A program made the position numbers and the translations under genes. Below, in pieces: positions 44,622 through 53,625 of a stretch of 64,000 nt of DNA. The notes beneath the pieces are model-generated. The model was not told the DNA's origin. It did not search any database and worked only from the letters and a program-made list of their open reading frames with translations. Source of the DNA: Polaribacter haliotis (lineage in GTDB: Bacteria; Bacteroidota; Bacteroidia; Flavobacteriales; Flavobacteriaceae); assembly GCF_014784055.1 (NCBI RefSeq), contig NZ_CP061813.1:2366001-2430000 (forward strand), read 5' to 3'. Every line of letters starts with the position of its first letter. The stretch's first letter is position 1.

Positions 44622-45812
44622 ATGAAACGTAGAGATTTTTTAAAACAGACTTCTTTTGCCTCTGGAATGTTTTTTGTTCCGCAATTTTTAAAAGCTTTTG
44701 AACAACAACTTCCAAAGACTTTTAGTCATAAAAAAGTGGTTATTATTCAGTTAAAAGGTGGTAATGATGGTTTAAATACAGTTGTGCCTTTTGGGAACGA
44801 TTTGTATCATCAACAAAGAAAAAATATTGCTTTAAAAGAAAGTGATGTTTTAAAAATCTCTGATGAAGTTGGTTTGCACAAAAGCCTAAAATCTTTGCAG
44901 AATTTATACAATAAAGGGTTTGTAAGTATTATAAATAATGTTGGGTATCCAAACCCAAATTTATCGCATTTTAGGTCTACAGATATTTGGCAAACAGCCA
45001 GCGATAGTAATGAATATTTGCAAAATGGTTGGGTGGGTCGTTATTTAGATGTTACAAAATCTTCTTCTGTAAAAGCAATTGAAGTAGACGAATCTTTGTC
45101 TTTATTACTAAAAGGAAAAACGCAAAATGGTTTGGCAGTTACAGACTCTAAAACGTTGTTCAATTCACTTCGTGAACCGTTTTTTAAAAATGTAATTCAT
45201 CATAATTCAGATGCGCATTTAAGTGAACATAATTTGGGGTATTTGTACAATACTTTAATTGATGCAAAATCGTCTTCGAAGTATATTTTCGAGAAGACAA
45301 AAACGAAATCTGCTTCTAACAATTATCCTAAAAACTTGTTTGGAAAACAGTTAAAAACCATTTCTCAGTTTATAAATTCTGGTTTAGAAACTCAAGTTTA
45401 TTATGCAGGTTTAACTGGTTTTGATACGCATGCAAATCAGCCAAATACGCAAGCAAGATTGTTACAAACCTATGCAGAAAGTATGGAGGTTTTTGTAGAA
45501 GATTTGCAAAAAAATAACAATTTCGAAGATGTTCTAATTCTTACTTTTTCTGAATTTGGAAGGCGTGTAAAACAAAACGAATCTCAAGGAACAGACCATG
45601 GAACTGCGAATAATGTTTTTGTAATTGGTAAAAATTTAAAGAAACAAGGTTTGTATAATAATTTGCCAAATTTAGGTGATTTAGATGCAAATGGAAATTT
45701 AAAATACGAAATAGATTTTAGAGAAATCTATGCTACAATTTTAGACAAGTGGTTGCAAGTGGATGATAAAGCAATTTTGAATAAATCGTTTTCTAAATTG
45801 AGTTTTGTTTAA
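44622..45812 (+). CDS. DUF1501 family exported protein
   Basis: This 396-residue protein has a twin-arginine-type signal (MKRRDFLKQTSFASGMFFVPQFLKAF). The sulfatase-like DUF1501 fold follows: KVVIIQLKGGNDGLNTVVPF at the start, LTGFDTHANQ, and EFGRRVKQN...GTDHGTANNVFVIG near the end. It is partnered with the upstream DUF1800 gene. The metal-ligand-like Asp and His are present, but activity is unknown. Confidence 0.93.
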   Translation: MKRRDFLKQTSFASGMFFVPQFLKAFEQQLPKTFSHKKVVIIQLKGGNDGLNTVVPFGNDLYHQQRKNIALKESDVLKISDEVGLHKSLKSLQNLYNKGFVSIINNVGYPNPNLSHFRSTDIWQTASDSNEYLQNGWVGRYLDVTKSSSVKAIEVDESLSLLLKGKTQNGLAVTDSKTLFNSLREPFFKNVIHHNSDAHLSEHNLGYLYNTLIDAKSSSKYIFEKTKTKSASNNYPKNLFGKQLKTISQFINSGLETQVYYAGLTGFDTHANQPNTQARLLQTYAESMEVFVEDLQKNNNFEDVLILTFSEFGRRVKQNESQGTDHGTANNVFVIGKNLKKQGLYNNLPNLGDLDANGNLKYEIDFREIYATILDKWLQVDDKAILNKSFSKLSFV

Positions 45813-45818
45813 TTTTTT

Positions 45819-46235
45819 ATGAATCATAAAACGCTAAACTTTCAAAATAAAATAATAAATAAACCAAAACTACTTTTTTTAATTGATGCTTTTGGTGCAC
45901 TTATTACTGCATTTTTTTTGTCTGTTGTTTTGGTAGAATTAAATGTTTATTTTGGAACACCAACTGATATTTTATACATTTTAGGAGCGATTGCATTCTT
46001 ATTATTTTGCTATTCTATAAGTTGTTCTTTCTTTGTAAAAACGAATTGGAAACCATTTTTAAGAGGTATTATAATTGCAAATACCTTTTATATTTTTCTT
46101 TCTTTAGTATTGCTTTTTACTTACTTTAAAACAATAACTTCTTTGGCTATTATTTACTTTACTTTAGAATTTATTATTATTTCTTACCTTATTTATCTTG
46201 AATATAAGGTGTTTTTGAAAATAGACAAAGCATAA
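45819..46235 (+). CDS. Hypothetical four-helix membrane protein
   Basis: This 138-residue protein has four predicted transmembrane helices (about 18-42, 50-72, 82-102, 108-128) and basic cytoplasmic ends. It starts six bases after the DUF1501 gene and may share its transcript. No motif is recognised. Confidence 0.72.
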   Translation: MNHKTLNFQNKIINKPKLLFLIDAFGALITAFFLSVVLVELNVYFGTPTDILYILGAIAFLLFCYSISCSFFVKTNWKPFLRGIIIANTFYIFLSLVLLFTYFKTITSLAIIYFTLEFIIISYLIYLEYKVFLKIDKA

Positions 46236-46316
46236 ATTATTTATAAAATATTAAATTTTAAGAGCAATTTAGAATTTCATTTTTAACTACTTTAGCAATT
46301 CAATCATTATTTATTT

Positions 46317-47294
46317 ATGAAAAAAATTCCCTTAATACTTTTATTTTTTATTGCTTTTTCGAGTTGTAAAAATTCAGAAAAAACAAAAAAAACTGACATT
46401 TCAAAAATTGAAAAGAAAGAAATGTACACCATTTCTAACGATTCTTTAACGGTTTCTGTAAAGTCTTTTGGTGCTGAATTAACAAGTATTAAAAAAGCAT
46501 CGAAGGAATATCTTTGGCAAGGTAATCCTGAGTTTTGGAAACATCAATCGCCTACTTTATTTCCTATTGTTGGTCGATTGGTAGATCATGAATTCACCCA
46601 TAAAGATTCTTTGTATAAAATGAATTTTCATGGTTTTGCGTGGAAAAGTGAATTCAATTTGATTAAAAAAACTGCAACAAGCCTTACTTTTGAATTGCTT
46701 CCTTCAGAAAATTCCAGAAAACAATATCCTTTTGAATTCAAACTACAAATCGAATATGTACTTAATGGAAATAGTTTAGACTTAAATTATTATGTAAAAA
46801 ATCCTGCTGAAAAAAAAGATTTATATTTTTCAATTGGTGGGCATCCAGCTTTTAATATTCCTATAAAAACTGGACAACAAAGAGATGAATATCAGCTTAT
46901 TTTTGATACCAATGCAATGCCAACTTCCAGAGATAAAGAAAGTGGATTGTTTGTAGATACTTATACTCAGTTTTTCGATAAAGGTGGCGTTTTACAAATT
47001 AAAGACAGCACTTTTATTGAAGGTGCTTTGGTGTTTAATCCGAATCCGTTTTCGAAAGCAACATTGGTTCACGAGCCTACAAAAGAGGAATTTTTTACGA
47101 TTCATTTTAAAGATTTCCCATATGTAGGTATTTGGTCTCAAAAAGACCCAAAAACACCATTTATTGCGATTGAACCTTGGTTTGGAGTTGCAGACGACAT
47201 TCATCATAATAAAGAATTTACACAAAAAGAAGGAATCCAAATTTTGAAACCTAAAGAGGTGTTTCGTGCTGGTTTTTCTGTGGAGATTTATTAG
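46317..47294 (+). CDS. Aldose 1-epimerase family lipoprotein
   Basis: This 325-residue protein has a lipoprotein signal (LILLFFIAFSSCK; Cys18) and then a mutarotase fold: SVKSFGAELTSIKK, LFPIVGRLVDHEF, GFAWKSEF, IGGHPAFNIP (catalytic His) and ACIEPW-like AIEPWFGVADD. Family members are usually cytoplasmic and lack a signal. Here the enzyme would sit in the periplasm or outer membrane. It may act on sugars released by the esterases encoded further on. Confidence 0.88.
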   Translation: MKKIPLILLFFIAFSSCKNSEKTKKTDISKIEKKEMYTISNDSLTVSVKSFGAELTSIKKASKEYLWQGNPEFWKHQSPTLFPIVGRLVDHEFTHKDSLYKMNFHGFAWKSEFNLIKKTATSLTFELLPSENSRKQYPFEFKLQIEYVLNGNSLDLNYYVKNPAEKKDLYFSIGGHPAFNIPIKTGQQRDEYQLIFDTNAMPTSRDKESGLFVDTYTQFFDKGGVLQIKDSTFIEGALVFNPNPFSKATLVHEPTKEEFFTIHFKDFPYVGIWSQKDPKTPFIAIEPWFGVADDIHHNKEFTQKEGIQILKPKEVFRAGFSVEIY

Positions 47295-47307
47295 AATTCC
47301 TAAACTT

Positions 47308-47340
47308 GACTTTCTTAAAAAAAATCGCTAAATTCGTTTA
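47308..47340. repeat. Degenerate end of a cassette-type repeat
   Basis: GACTTTCTT and GCTAAATT, spaced by an A-run, echo the same two blocks in the element at 48018-48120, which has them in the same order. Together they flank the DUF6624 gene. Confidence 0.4.
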
Positions 47341-47413
47341 ACTACTGATATAAAACATTGAAACTTTCCATATCATTATTGTTATGGGTAAGTTGAACAC
47401 AACAATTAGCAGA

Positions 47414-48013
47414 ATGAATTACAACGAAATTGCAGAAAAAATAATCGAACTGAAAAATGCTGATTTGGAATTTCGTGAAAAGCTAATTGAAAGTGGAAAA
47501 CTTGGTGAAGGCTACAATAAAGAAATGGCTAAAATTCACAACAAAAATGCCAAAACTCTAAATGAAATAATAAACAAAATAGGTTATCCAACGCTTGACA
47601 AAGTTGGCAAAGATGCAAATGAAGCGGCTTGGTTGATTATTCAACATTCTATCGGGCAACCTAAATTTATGAAGAAATCGGCAGAAATGCTTAAAAAAGC
47701 TGTTCAAGAAAACAAAGCTGACCCAATTAGTCTTGCATATTTGGCTGACCGAATATCTGTGTTTGAAGATAAACCCCAACTCTATGGAACTCAATTTGAT
47801 TGGGACATTAATGGAGAAATGAATCCTAATCAAGTTGATGATATAGAAAAAGTAAATCAACGTAGAAAAAATCTTGGGTTCAATTCAATTAAAGAGCAAA
47901 TTGAGATTATGCAAGAAAGAGTAAGAAAAGAAAATCAAATACCGCCAAAGGATTTTGAAAAAAGAAAAAAAGAATCCTACAAATGGAGAAAATCTGTTGG
48001 TTGGATAAAATAA
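47414..48013 (+). CDS. DUF6624-like protein, probable mobile cassette gene
   Basis: This 199-residue soluble protein has a helical N-terminal part (MNYNEIAEKIIELKNADLEFREKL) and then NEAAWLIIQHSIGQP, LAYLADRISVFEDKPQLYGTQ and ERRK-like patterns typical of DUF6624. The ATG at 47384 would add ten residues that look like leader DNA, so 47414 is preferred with some doubt. Codon use has more C and G than neighbours. It is flanked by repeat blocks (47308 and 48018), suggesting acquisition as a cassette. No enzymatic role is known. Confidence 0.8.
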   Translation: MNYNEIAEKIIELKNADLEFREKLIESGKLGEGYNKEMAKIHNKNAKTLNEIINKIGYPTLDKVGKDANEAAWLIIQHSIGQPKFMKKSAEMLKKAVQENKADPISLAYLADRISVFEDKPQLYGTQFDWDINGEMNPNQVDDIEKVNQRRKNLGFNSIKEQIEIMQERVRKENQIPPKDFEKRKKESYKWRKSVGWIK

Positions 48014-48017
48014 AAAA

Positions 48018-48120
48018 TGCCCCTAACAGCGTGTATAATTAATGGCTGGTTCTCGCCTACTTACAAAAATCCTCGCGGACTTTCTTTTCGATTTTTATTT
48101 GCTAAATTAGGTACTTAAAA
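48018..48120. repeat. Cassette-associated structured repeat
   Basis: The element begins TGCCCCTAAC at the gene's stop and ends near ATTAGGT, a loose inverted match as in integron attC boundary boxes. Within lie GGCTGGTTCTCGCC and a hairpin AAAATCC-TCGC-GGACTTT. It is richer in G and C than its surroundings. I know similar sequences from other flavobacterial genomes after small ORFs, but copy number could not be checked. Function is inferred only. Confidence 0.5.
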
Positions 48121-48144
48121 ATCCATCTAAATCACAAAAAGATT

Positions 48145-48909
48145 ATGCATAAATTATTACTTTCTACTTTACTAATCTTTATGTTTTTTGGATGCAAAAA
48201 TAAAGAAAACGATACTAAAATAACCACCAAAAATATTGTTGAAGTTTCAAAAAACTTAGCTTCATTGGAAGTTAAAAAAGAAGAAGAATGGTGGCTAAAA
48301 AGACACCAAACAATATTAAGTAGATTAAATCCAGATTCCGAATTGATACTTATTGGAAATTCAATTCTTCATTCTTTAGATAATAAAGACCGAGAAGAAG
48401 TTTGGGATAAATACCTTGATTCCTACAAAACAATAAATATGGGAATTTCTGGTGACAGGACAGAAAATGTAATTTGGAGACTTAAAAACGGCTCTCTTGA
48501 AAACATAAACCCAAAAGTAGCAGTTCTATTAATTGGTACGAATAATACAGATGGCAACCACTATCTTACGATAAGTACGCCTGAAGAATTAGCTGAAGGC
48601 ATAAAAAAAATATGTACTATCATAAATGAAAAACTACCAAACACAAAAATTCTTTTAATGGGAATTTTACCTTATGGCTATAAACCAAATCATAGAGATA
48701 ATATAAACAAGGCTACAAATAAAATTATTTCGAAATTTCCAGAAAAGAATTCACTGATCCATTATGTAGATATTGGCCCTATTTTTTATAACGAAAAAGG
48801 AATGGCTAGAAGAGATTTAATGCCAGATTTTCTGCATCCGAATAAAGAAGGTCATTTAGAAATGTTTAAGGCTCTTGAAGATAAAATTAATGAATTGATG
48901 GTTAAATAA
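48145..48909 (+). CDS. SGNH/GDSL hydrolase lipoprotein
   Basis: This 254-residue protein has a lipoprotein signal (LLIFMFFGCK) and the four SGNH blocks: LIGNSILHS (nucleophile Ser), NMGISGDRTENV (Gly), LIGTNNTDG (Asn) and DFLHPNKEGH (Asp and His). It resembles acetylhydrolases of the PAF-AH type. Likely an extracytoplasmic carbohydrate or lipid esterase. It follows the cassette-like repeat and precedes a second esterase. Confidence 0.9.
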   Translation: MHKLLLSTLLIFMFFGCKNKENDTKITTKNIVEVSKNLASLEVKKEEEWWLKRHQTILSRLNPDSELILIGNSILHSLDNKDREEVWDKYLDSYKTINMGISGDRTENVIWRLKNGSLENINPKVAVLLIGTNNTDGNHYLTISTPEELAEGIKKICTIINEKLPNTKILLMGILPYGYKPNHRDNINKATNKIISKFPEKNSLIHYVDIGPIFYNEKGMARRDLMPDFLHPNKEGHLEMFKALEDKINELMVK

Positions 48910-49045
48910 AATATATGCTAATCTGATTATTTATATGCTTGGTCAATAAAAAAACTGTAAATTCGAAGCTTTAAATCAGTATAAAATTTACTAATTATTT
49001 TAGATATTTGGGTTTGATAATAGGAAGATAATAAGCTTGCACAAA

Positions 49046-49882
49046 ATGAAAAAACTACTTTTTATATTAATATTTCTACTAATTACCTCTTGTAAAATCA
49101 CGAGAAATGTAGAAAAATCAAGTAAAGATCTAAGAACTATAAATTTCCCTAAAAAAGAGATTAAAGTTTCAAAATCTTTAGACAAAGAAAATATTTGGGT
49201 TTATATTATGGCAGGACAATCTAATATGGCTGGCCGAGGTTTTGTAGAACCAAAAGACACTATAAGTAATACCAGAATTCTTACGATAAATTCTAAAAAT
49301 GAAATAATTTACGCCAAAGAACCTTTACATTTTTATGAACCTTCTGGAACTGGACTAGATTTAGGAATGTCTTTCGCAAAAGAAATAATTACAAGAATTC
49401 CAGATTCTATTTCAATTTTAATGATTCCGACAGCTGTTGGTGGAAGCTCGATTGAGCAATGGATAGAAAATAAAAAGCATAGAAATATTAAACTTCTTGA
49501 TAATTTTAAAAATAAAGTAGAAGTCGCAAAAACTTATGGCATAATTAAAGGTGTATTATGGCATCAAGGAGAAAGTGACACAAATAATCAAATATTAATT
49601 GATAATTATGGTAAAAACCTTTATTCACTATTCGCTAAATTTAGACAATTTGCAGGTAATGAAGAACTACCCATTATAGTTGGAGAATTAGGAAGCTATT
49701 CTACTAATAAAGAAAATTGGAGAAAACTGAATGAAAAAATAATTAATTATGTAAAAACAGACCCTAATGTGAAAGTAGTTAAAACATCTGATTTAACTGA
49801 CAAAGGAGATAAACTGCATTTTGATTCAAAAAGCATTAGAATTTTAGGAAAAAGATATGCAAAACAAATTATAAAGCACTAA
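49046..49882 (+). CDS. Sialate O-acetylesterase-like (SASA domain) lipoprotein
   Basis: This 278-residue protein has a lipoprotein signal (LLFILIFLLITSCK; Cys17). The SASA family motifs are IMAGQSNMAGRG (nucleophile Ser), GGSSIEQW and LWHQGESDTN, plus a late Asp/His region (DKLHFDSKS). The ATG at 49046 is preferred over a TTG at 49037. Enzymes of this family remove acetyl groups from glycans. Its end overlaps the convergent next gene by four bases. Confidence 0.88.
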   Translation: MKKLLFILIFLLITSCKITRNVEKSSKDLRTINFPKKEIKVSKSLDKENIWVYIMAGQSNMAGRGFVEPKDTISNTRILTINSKNEIIYAKEPLHFYEPSGTGLDLGMSFAKEIITRIPDSISILMIPTAVGGSSIEQWIENKKHRNIKLLDNFKNKVEVAKTYGIIKGVLWHQGESDTNNQILIDNYGKNLYSLFAKFRQFAGNEELPIIVGELGSYSTNKENWRKLNEKIINYVKTDPNVKVVKTSDLTDKGDKLHFDSKSIRILGKRYAKQIIKH

Positions 49883-51021
49883 TTATACTGCACTTTTCGA
49901 ATAATACGCATCGCTTCTTTATAATTAATATAAGTTGTTTTATCTTCTAAATCTCGAATGTAATTCTTTGCTTTTTTCAAATGTTCTGCAACATCTAAAA
50001 AACCGTGTAAATAGCAAATTAAATAATTGGTTGGCAATCGTAAAACATCTATATATTCAGTTTTAGAAAGTGGTTTATTTTCTTCTATTTTTTTTACAAT
50101 AGTATTGCAATTATTATAGATATGATTTATAATTTCTACATCAAATTTTGGAGGTTCAAATAAAAATTCTTTTACAATATCGTGTTTGCCATTGTTCTTA
50201 AAATTGATAATTGTTTTTTCTAAAGGATAGTATTTTTCCTGTTTTTCTAAACCTAAATAAATGTATTCAGTAACAATAAAAGAATTGTTATTATAAATAA
50301 TTTGAACATCATCTAAAGCAGAAAAAAAGAGTTTTACTTGCTCGTTTATCAGCTCTATATCTACTCTAGAGAAAAATTCTTCATTATTAATAATTTTACT
50401 TTTCCCTGCCCAACACAACACAAATTGCTCGTTAAAAACTTTGTATTGTGGGTTGTATTCTGGCTTGTGATTGTTCATAAAATCGAACACGCCATTTAAC
50501 GTCTGTTCTAAATTATTACTTGCATTTTTTTCAATGGCATCTACAATTTCTTTGTTGGTATTTCTAAGCTCGAAATTATCTCCTAAAAATGGCATGGAAT
50601 TACTACCTCTTCTGTAAAAAATGGTGTTTTTCTTATATTTCCAAGCGTTTTTTAAAAGTGATGTTATTTTATTATTCGGATAAATAGTAACCAAACCAAC
50701 TACTTTATGTCTTGGCAAACGTGGAAAAGGCACATTTTCATATTCAATTTTTGGTGGGTTTTTTAAATAGGCATTTACCAAATTCTGAATTTTAGAATCA
50801 TCGAAAAAATCGACACCCAGAATTTTATTTTCTTCGTCTTCTACACCAATTACAATAAAAGAATTGTTATTTGGGTTGGAATTAGAAAGCGCGCACACAT
50901 GTTTTAAAAACTTGGCTTTTCCTATTTTAGAATCGAATGATAAGAGTTGCTTTTTATCATAAAAACTATTCTCATCATTATGAGAAAGTAGGTTTTTGAT
51001 AAGCAAGCGTTTATTTATCAT
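49879..51021 (-). CDS. Schlafen-like AlbA_2 domain ATP-binding protein
   Basis: This 380-residue protein has the AlbA_2 (divergent AAA_4) domain over about 15-130: KKQLLSFDSKIGKAKFLKHVCALSNSNPNNNSFIVIGVEDEENKILG, then a helical C-terminal domain. Such proteins are labelled putative DNA-binding or ATP-dependent helicase-like without proven activity. It lies two bases upstream of nothing known on its 3' side and one base after the HD gene, so it is co-transcribed with it. Role unclear. Confidence 0.8.
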   Translation of the reverse strand: MINKRLLIKNLLSHNDENSFYDKKQLLSFDSKIGKAKFLKHVCALSNSNPNNNSFIVIGVEDEENKILGVDFFDDSKIQNLVNAYLKNPPKIEYENVPFPRLPRHKVVGLVTIYPNNKITSLLKNAWKYKKNTIFYRRGSNSMPFLGDNFELRNTNKEIVDAIEKNASNNLEQTLNGVFDFMNNHKPEYNPQYKVFNEQFVLCWAGKSKIINNEEFFSRVDIELINEQVKLFFSALDDVQIIYNNNSFIVTEYIYLGLEKQEKYYPLEKTIINFKNNGKHDIVKEFLFEPPKFDVEIINHIYNNCNTIVKKIEENKPLSKTEYIDVLRLPTNYLICYLHGFLDVAEHLKKAKNYIRDLEDKTTYINYKEAMRIIRKVQYN

Positions 51022-51022
51022 T

Positions 51023-51658
51023 TTAATTGTAAAGATTTAATTCTCTTTGTAAATTTTCTCTTGCTTGTTCTTCAAATAAATTTTTATATTTCTCCGTAAA
51101 ATACAACTTCTCTCTGTCTAAGAATCCTTGTAAAACTTTCTTTCTTGCTGGTCTGTATAAAAAGTTAGGAAACATTTTATATTCCTTTCTTATCTTTTGT
51201 GTATAGGTTTGGTAAACTTCCCAATCTTGGCCAAAAATCGCCAGATCGAAATCTAACAAATAAGCGTTATCTAAATCTCCTTTTACAAGTATTTTATGTT
51301 TTTTTGTGGATAGAATTAATTTAGAAATTTTGTCTTTTTTCAATTCTTTAAGATTGAAATTTTTAAGTTTTTTTAGAGCATATTTTGCGCTCCTTTTTTC
51401 GTTTCTTTTAGATCTCGATTTATAAATAATATCATGAAACCAAATAGCGAAAAGTAACTCATCAAAATCATTTATTAACTCTTCGTTTTCTTTGGCTAGA
51501 TTTAGCATAAATTCGATATGATTCAAATTATGATAATGTCTATTTCTTTCTGAATAACGTTTCTTTATTTTTCTACCAACTGCATTCAATAAAGTAAAAT
51601 CCTGACAATACTTTTGCCCTAATTCTAACCAATTTTTATGTAAGTTTATGGTATTCAT
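51023..51658 (-). CDS. HD superfamily metal-dependent hydrolase
   Basis: This 211-residue protein has RHYHNLNHI (first His), AIWFHDIIYKS (His-Asp pair) and DFDLAIFG (last Asp), the metal ligands of HD-domain phosphohydrolases of the predicted metal-dependent type. No signal peptide. It is in a minus-strand run with the SDR and Schlafen-like genes, each one base apart. Substrate unknown. Confidence 0.88.
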   Translation of the reverse strand: MNTINLHKNWLELGQKYCQDFTLLNAVGRKIKKRYSERNRHYHNLNHIEFMLNLAKENEELINDFDELLFAIWFHDIIYKSRSKRNEKRSAKYALKKLKNFNLKELKKDKISKLILSTKKHKILVKGDLDNAYLLDFDLAIFGQDWEVYQTYTQKIRKEYKMFPNFLYRPARKKVLQGFLDREKLYFTEKYKNLFEEQARENLQRELNLYN

Positions 51659-51659
51659 T

Positions 51660-52415
51660 CTATGAATTTTTATTCATTATTGTAGCACTTGCTTGTGCTG
51701 TTGGGTACACTACCAAATCTTCGATATTTACGTGATATGGCCTTGTAACTACAAAGTGAATAATATCTGCAATGTCTTCAGCCTGCAAGGCTTTATAGCC
51801 AGCATAAACCGATTTTGCTTTCTCTGTATCTCCCTTAAAACGAACTTCCGAAAACTCTGTTTCTACAGCTCCAGGATGAATTGCAGAAACACGAATGTTA
51901 TGTTTATTCAAATCGATTCTCATACCTTTATTTAAAGCGTCAACTGCATGTTTAGATGCACAATATACATTTCCATTAGGATAGACTTCTTTTGCAGCAA
52001 TAGAACCAATATTTACAATAAAACCACTATTTCTTTCTGTCATTTGTGGAATTATGGCCTTGGAAACGTATAATAATCCTTTTACATTAATATCCATCAT
52101 TGCATCCCAATCGTCTATATTTCCATCTTGTATGGTGGACAAACCATGTGCGTTTCCAGCATTATTTATTAGAATATCTATTTGTTGAAAATCTTTTGGA
52201 AGCGATTTTATAGCTTTTTCAACTTCATTTCTTTTAGAAACATCGAATTGTAAAGTTGTTACTTGGGTAAGTTTACTTAATACTATTTGAAGTTCTTGTA
52301 AACGATCTGCTCTTCTTCCACAAAGAATTAAACGAATGTTATTTTTCGCAAAAATTTCTGCGGTTGCTTTTCCAATTCCAGAAGTTGCGCCTGTAATAAA
52401 TGCTGTTAATTTCAT
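51660..52415 (-). CDS. SDR family NAD(P)-dependent oxidoreductase (YdfG-like)
   Basis: This 251-residue short-chain dehydrogenase has TGATSGIGKA near 8-17, NNAGNAHG near 86-93, Ser in NIGSIAA near 138 and YCASK near 151-155. It resembles YdfG-type serine/3-hydroxy acid dehydrogenases. It is the first gene of a tightly packed trio with HD and Schlafen-like genes. Catalytic residues complete. Confidence 0.92.
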   Translation of the reverse strand: MKLTAFITGATSGIGKATAEIFAKNNIRLILCGRRADRLQELQIVLSKLTQVTTLQFDVSKRNEVEKAIKSLPKDFQQIDILINNAGNAHGLSTIQDGNIDDWDAMMDINVKGLLYVSKAIIPQMTERNSGFIVNIGSIAAKEVYPNGNVYCASKHAVDALNKGMRIDLNKHNIRVSAIHPGAVETEFSEVRFKGDTEKAKSVYAGYKALQAEDIADIIHFVVTRPYHVNIEDLVVYPTAQASATIMNKNS

Positions 52416-52509
52416 TTTTACTTTCTAAATTAATTATCTTTAAAAGTAAATAAATGAATCTATAGAAATGGATATTTCTCTTTAGAATTTTCGTTAAATT
52501 ATAAACAAA

Positions 52510-52537
52510 GAAAAAACCGCCCTCCTCAGAGCGGTTT
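52510..52537 (-). terminator. Terminator for the lipoprotein gene at 52597
   Basis: AAAACCGC/GCGGTTTT stem with a 10-base loop and T-run on the minus strand. A second perfect hairpin TTGATTATC-GAGA-GATAATCAA (52547-52568) lies between it and the gene. Confidence 0.85.
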
Positions 52538-52596
52538 TCCTTTCGATTGATTATCGAGAGATAATCAACCAAAAATCAACTAACCAAACTTTATTT

Positions 52597-53523
52597 TTAA
52601 TTCTTTTTAATCTTTGTTTTTCTTTCTATTTTAGTACGTTTTCTGTTGTTATTCCTTACAGAAGGTTTTGCTTTTTTAGCAGATTTTGTACTCTTTAAAT
52701 ATTGTACAAATCCTCTTCCAGAAAAGTCGTAAGTCGTTTCAGAATCTACGTTATACAATCGTACTTTTCCATCATTTATAACGCTTAACTCGAACTCTTC
52801 TATATCTCCACCATCATAATTAAGTGTTAAAATCTTTAGGTCTTCATAACCTATTACATCGAACACTTCATACCCACCAACGTAACTCCAATTTATATTT
52901 GCAATTTGCGTGCCAAAGTTATCTTGTGAGCTATAAAATGTGGTATTATTTTCTGGTGTGAATTGTAAGAAATTTTCATCATCAAAAGCATTAGGAACTC
53001 CACCATTTGTTGCTACTTTTTCCCAAGCTTCATATTCTTGTAAGAAATATTCGATATTCTCATAGAATAATTTATCATAATCAAAAGTATTTGTTTGATA
53101 TCCTATTAAATAATAAGTTACGTTTTGTCTAAAATTATACAATCTTATTTCGTTGTTTGAAGTAACTGTAACTTCGAAATCGTTTCTTCCATCTAAATCG
53201 TGGTTCGTTTCTAACAAACCCGAAAAAGCATTATAGGTTCCAACATCTATTCCTAAACCATTTCCAGTGATTCCAATATCTGCAATATTGTTATTTGCAT
53301 ATAATGTTCCATTTAAAAATGATAAGGTAAATGCTTTAGATACATAAGGAATGTCTCCATTACCAATTGTTCTATGATAATCTACGTACCATAAATCGTA
53401 GCCAGAAACGACTTCTTCTAGAGAGATTTGGTTGTCTCTAAAGTCGTCTTCAAATACTGTGGTACATGAGCTTAATAATGCTCCTGTGATTATAATTGTA
53501 AAAAGTAGTTTTAAAGATTTCAT
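52597..53523 (-). CDS. Flavobacterial lipoprotein of unknown function
   Basis: This 308-residue protein has a lipoprotein signal (LLFTIIITGALLSSCTT; Cys20) and a beta-rich middle (SLEEVVSGYDLWYVDYHRTIGNGDIPYVSKAFTL). The C-terminal 40 residues are strongly basic (KRTKIERKTKIKKN). As I recall, relatives are sometimes mislabelled as nicotinic acid mononucleotide adenylyltransferase; nothing here supports that. A sigma54-like promoter lies about 33 bases upstream. Confidence 0.78.
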   Translation of the reverse strand: MKSLKLLFTIIITGALLSSCTTVFEDDFRDNQISLEEVVSGYDLWYVDYHRTIGNGDIPYVSKAFTLSFLNGTLYANNNIADIGITGNGLGIDVGTYNAFSGLLETNHDLDGRNDFEVTVTSNNEIRLYNFRQNVTYYLIGYQTNTFDYDKLFYENIEYFLQEYEAWEKVATNGGVPNAFDDENFLQFTPENNTTFYSSQDNFGTQIANINWSYVGGYEVFDVIGYEDLKILTLNYDGGDIEEFELSVINDGKVRLYNVDSETTYDFSGRGFVQYLKSTKSAKKAKPSVRNNNRKRTKIERKTKIKKN

Positions 53524-53555
53524 AAGCTTTCGTTTTATGGTTATGCTTATGAATA

Positions 53556-53572
53556 TTCAAATTACGTGCCAA
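53556..53572 (-). promoter_or_regulatory. Sigma54-like promoter
   Basis: On the minus strand TTGGCACGTAATTTGAA aligns with the TGGCACGNNNNTTGCW consensus with the correct ten-base gap between GG and the -12 G; the -12 dinucleotide is GA rather than GC. A similar site is at 54138-54154. Confidence 0.5.
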
Positions 53573-53576
53573 AAAT

Positions 53577-53603
53577 AAAACCGCTAAAGATTTAGCGGTT
53601 TAT
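53577..53603 (-). terminator. Terminator for the lipoprotein gene at 53626
   Basis: AACCGCTAAA/TTTAGCGGTT stem with a GA loop and A/T flanks. Confidence 0.88.
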
Positions 53604-53625
53604 ATATTGATTATCAGATATATAA

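Noticed and set aside
53521-53523. Label of nicotinic acid mononucleotide adenylyltransferase for the lipoprotein at 52597-53523
   Set aside because: The protein has a lipobox and beta-rich body with no nucleotidyltransferase HxGH or ISSTxxR motif.
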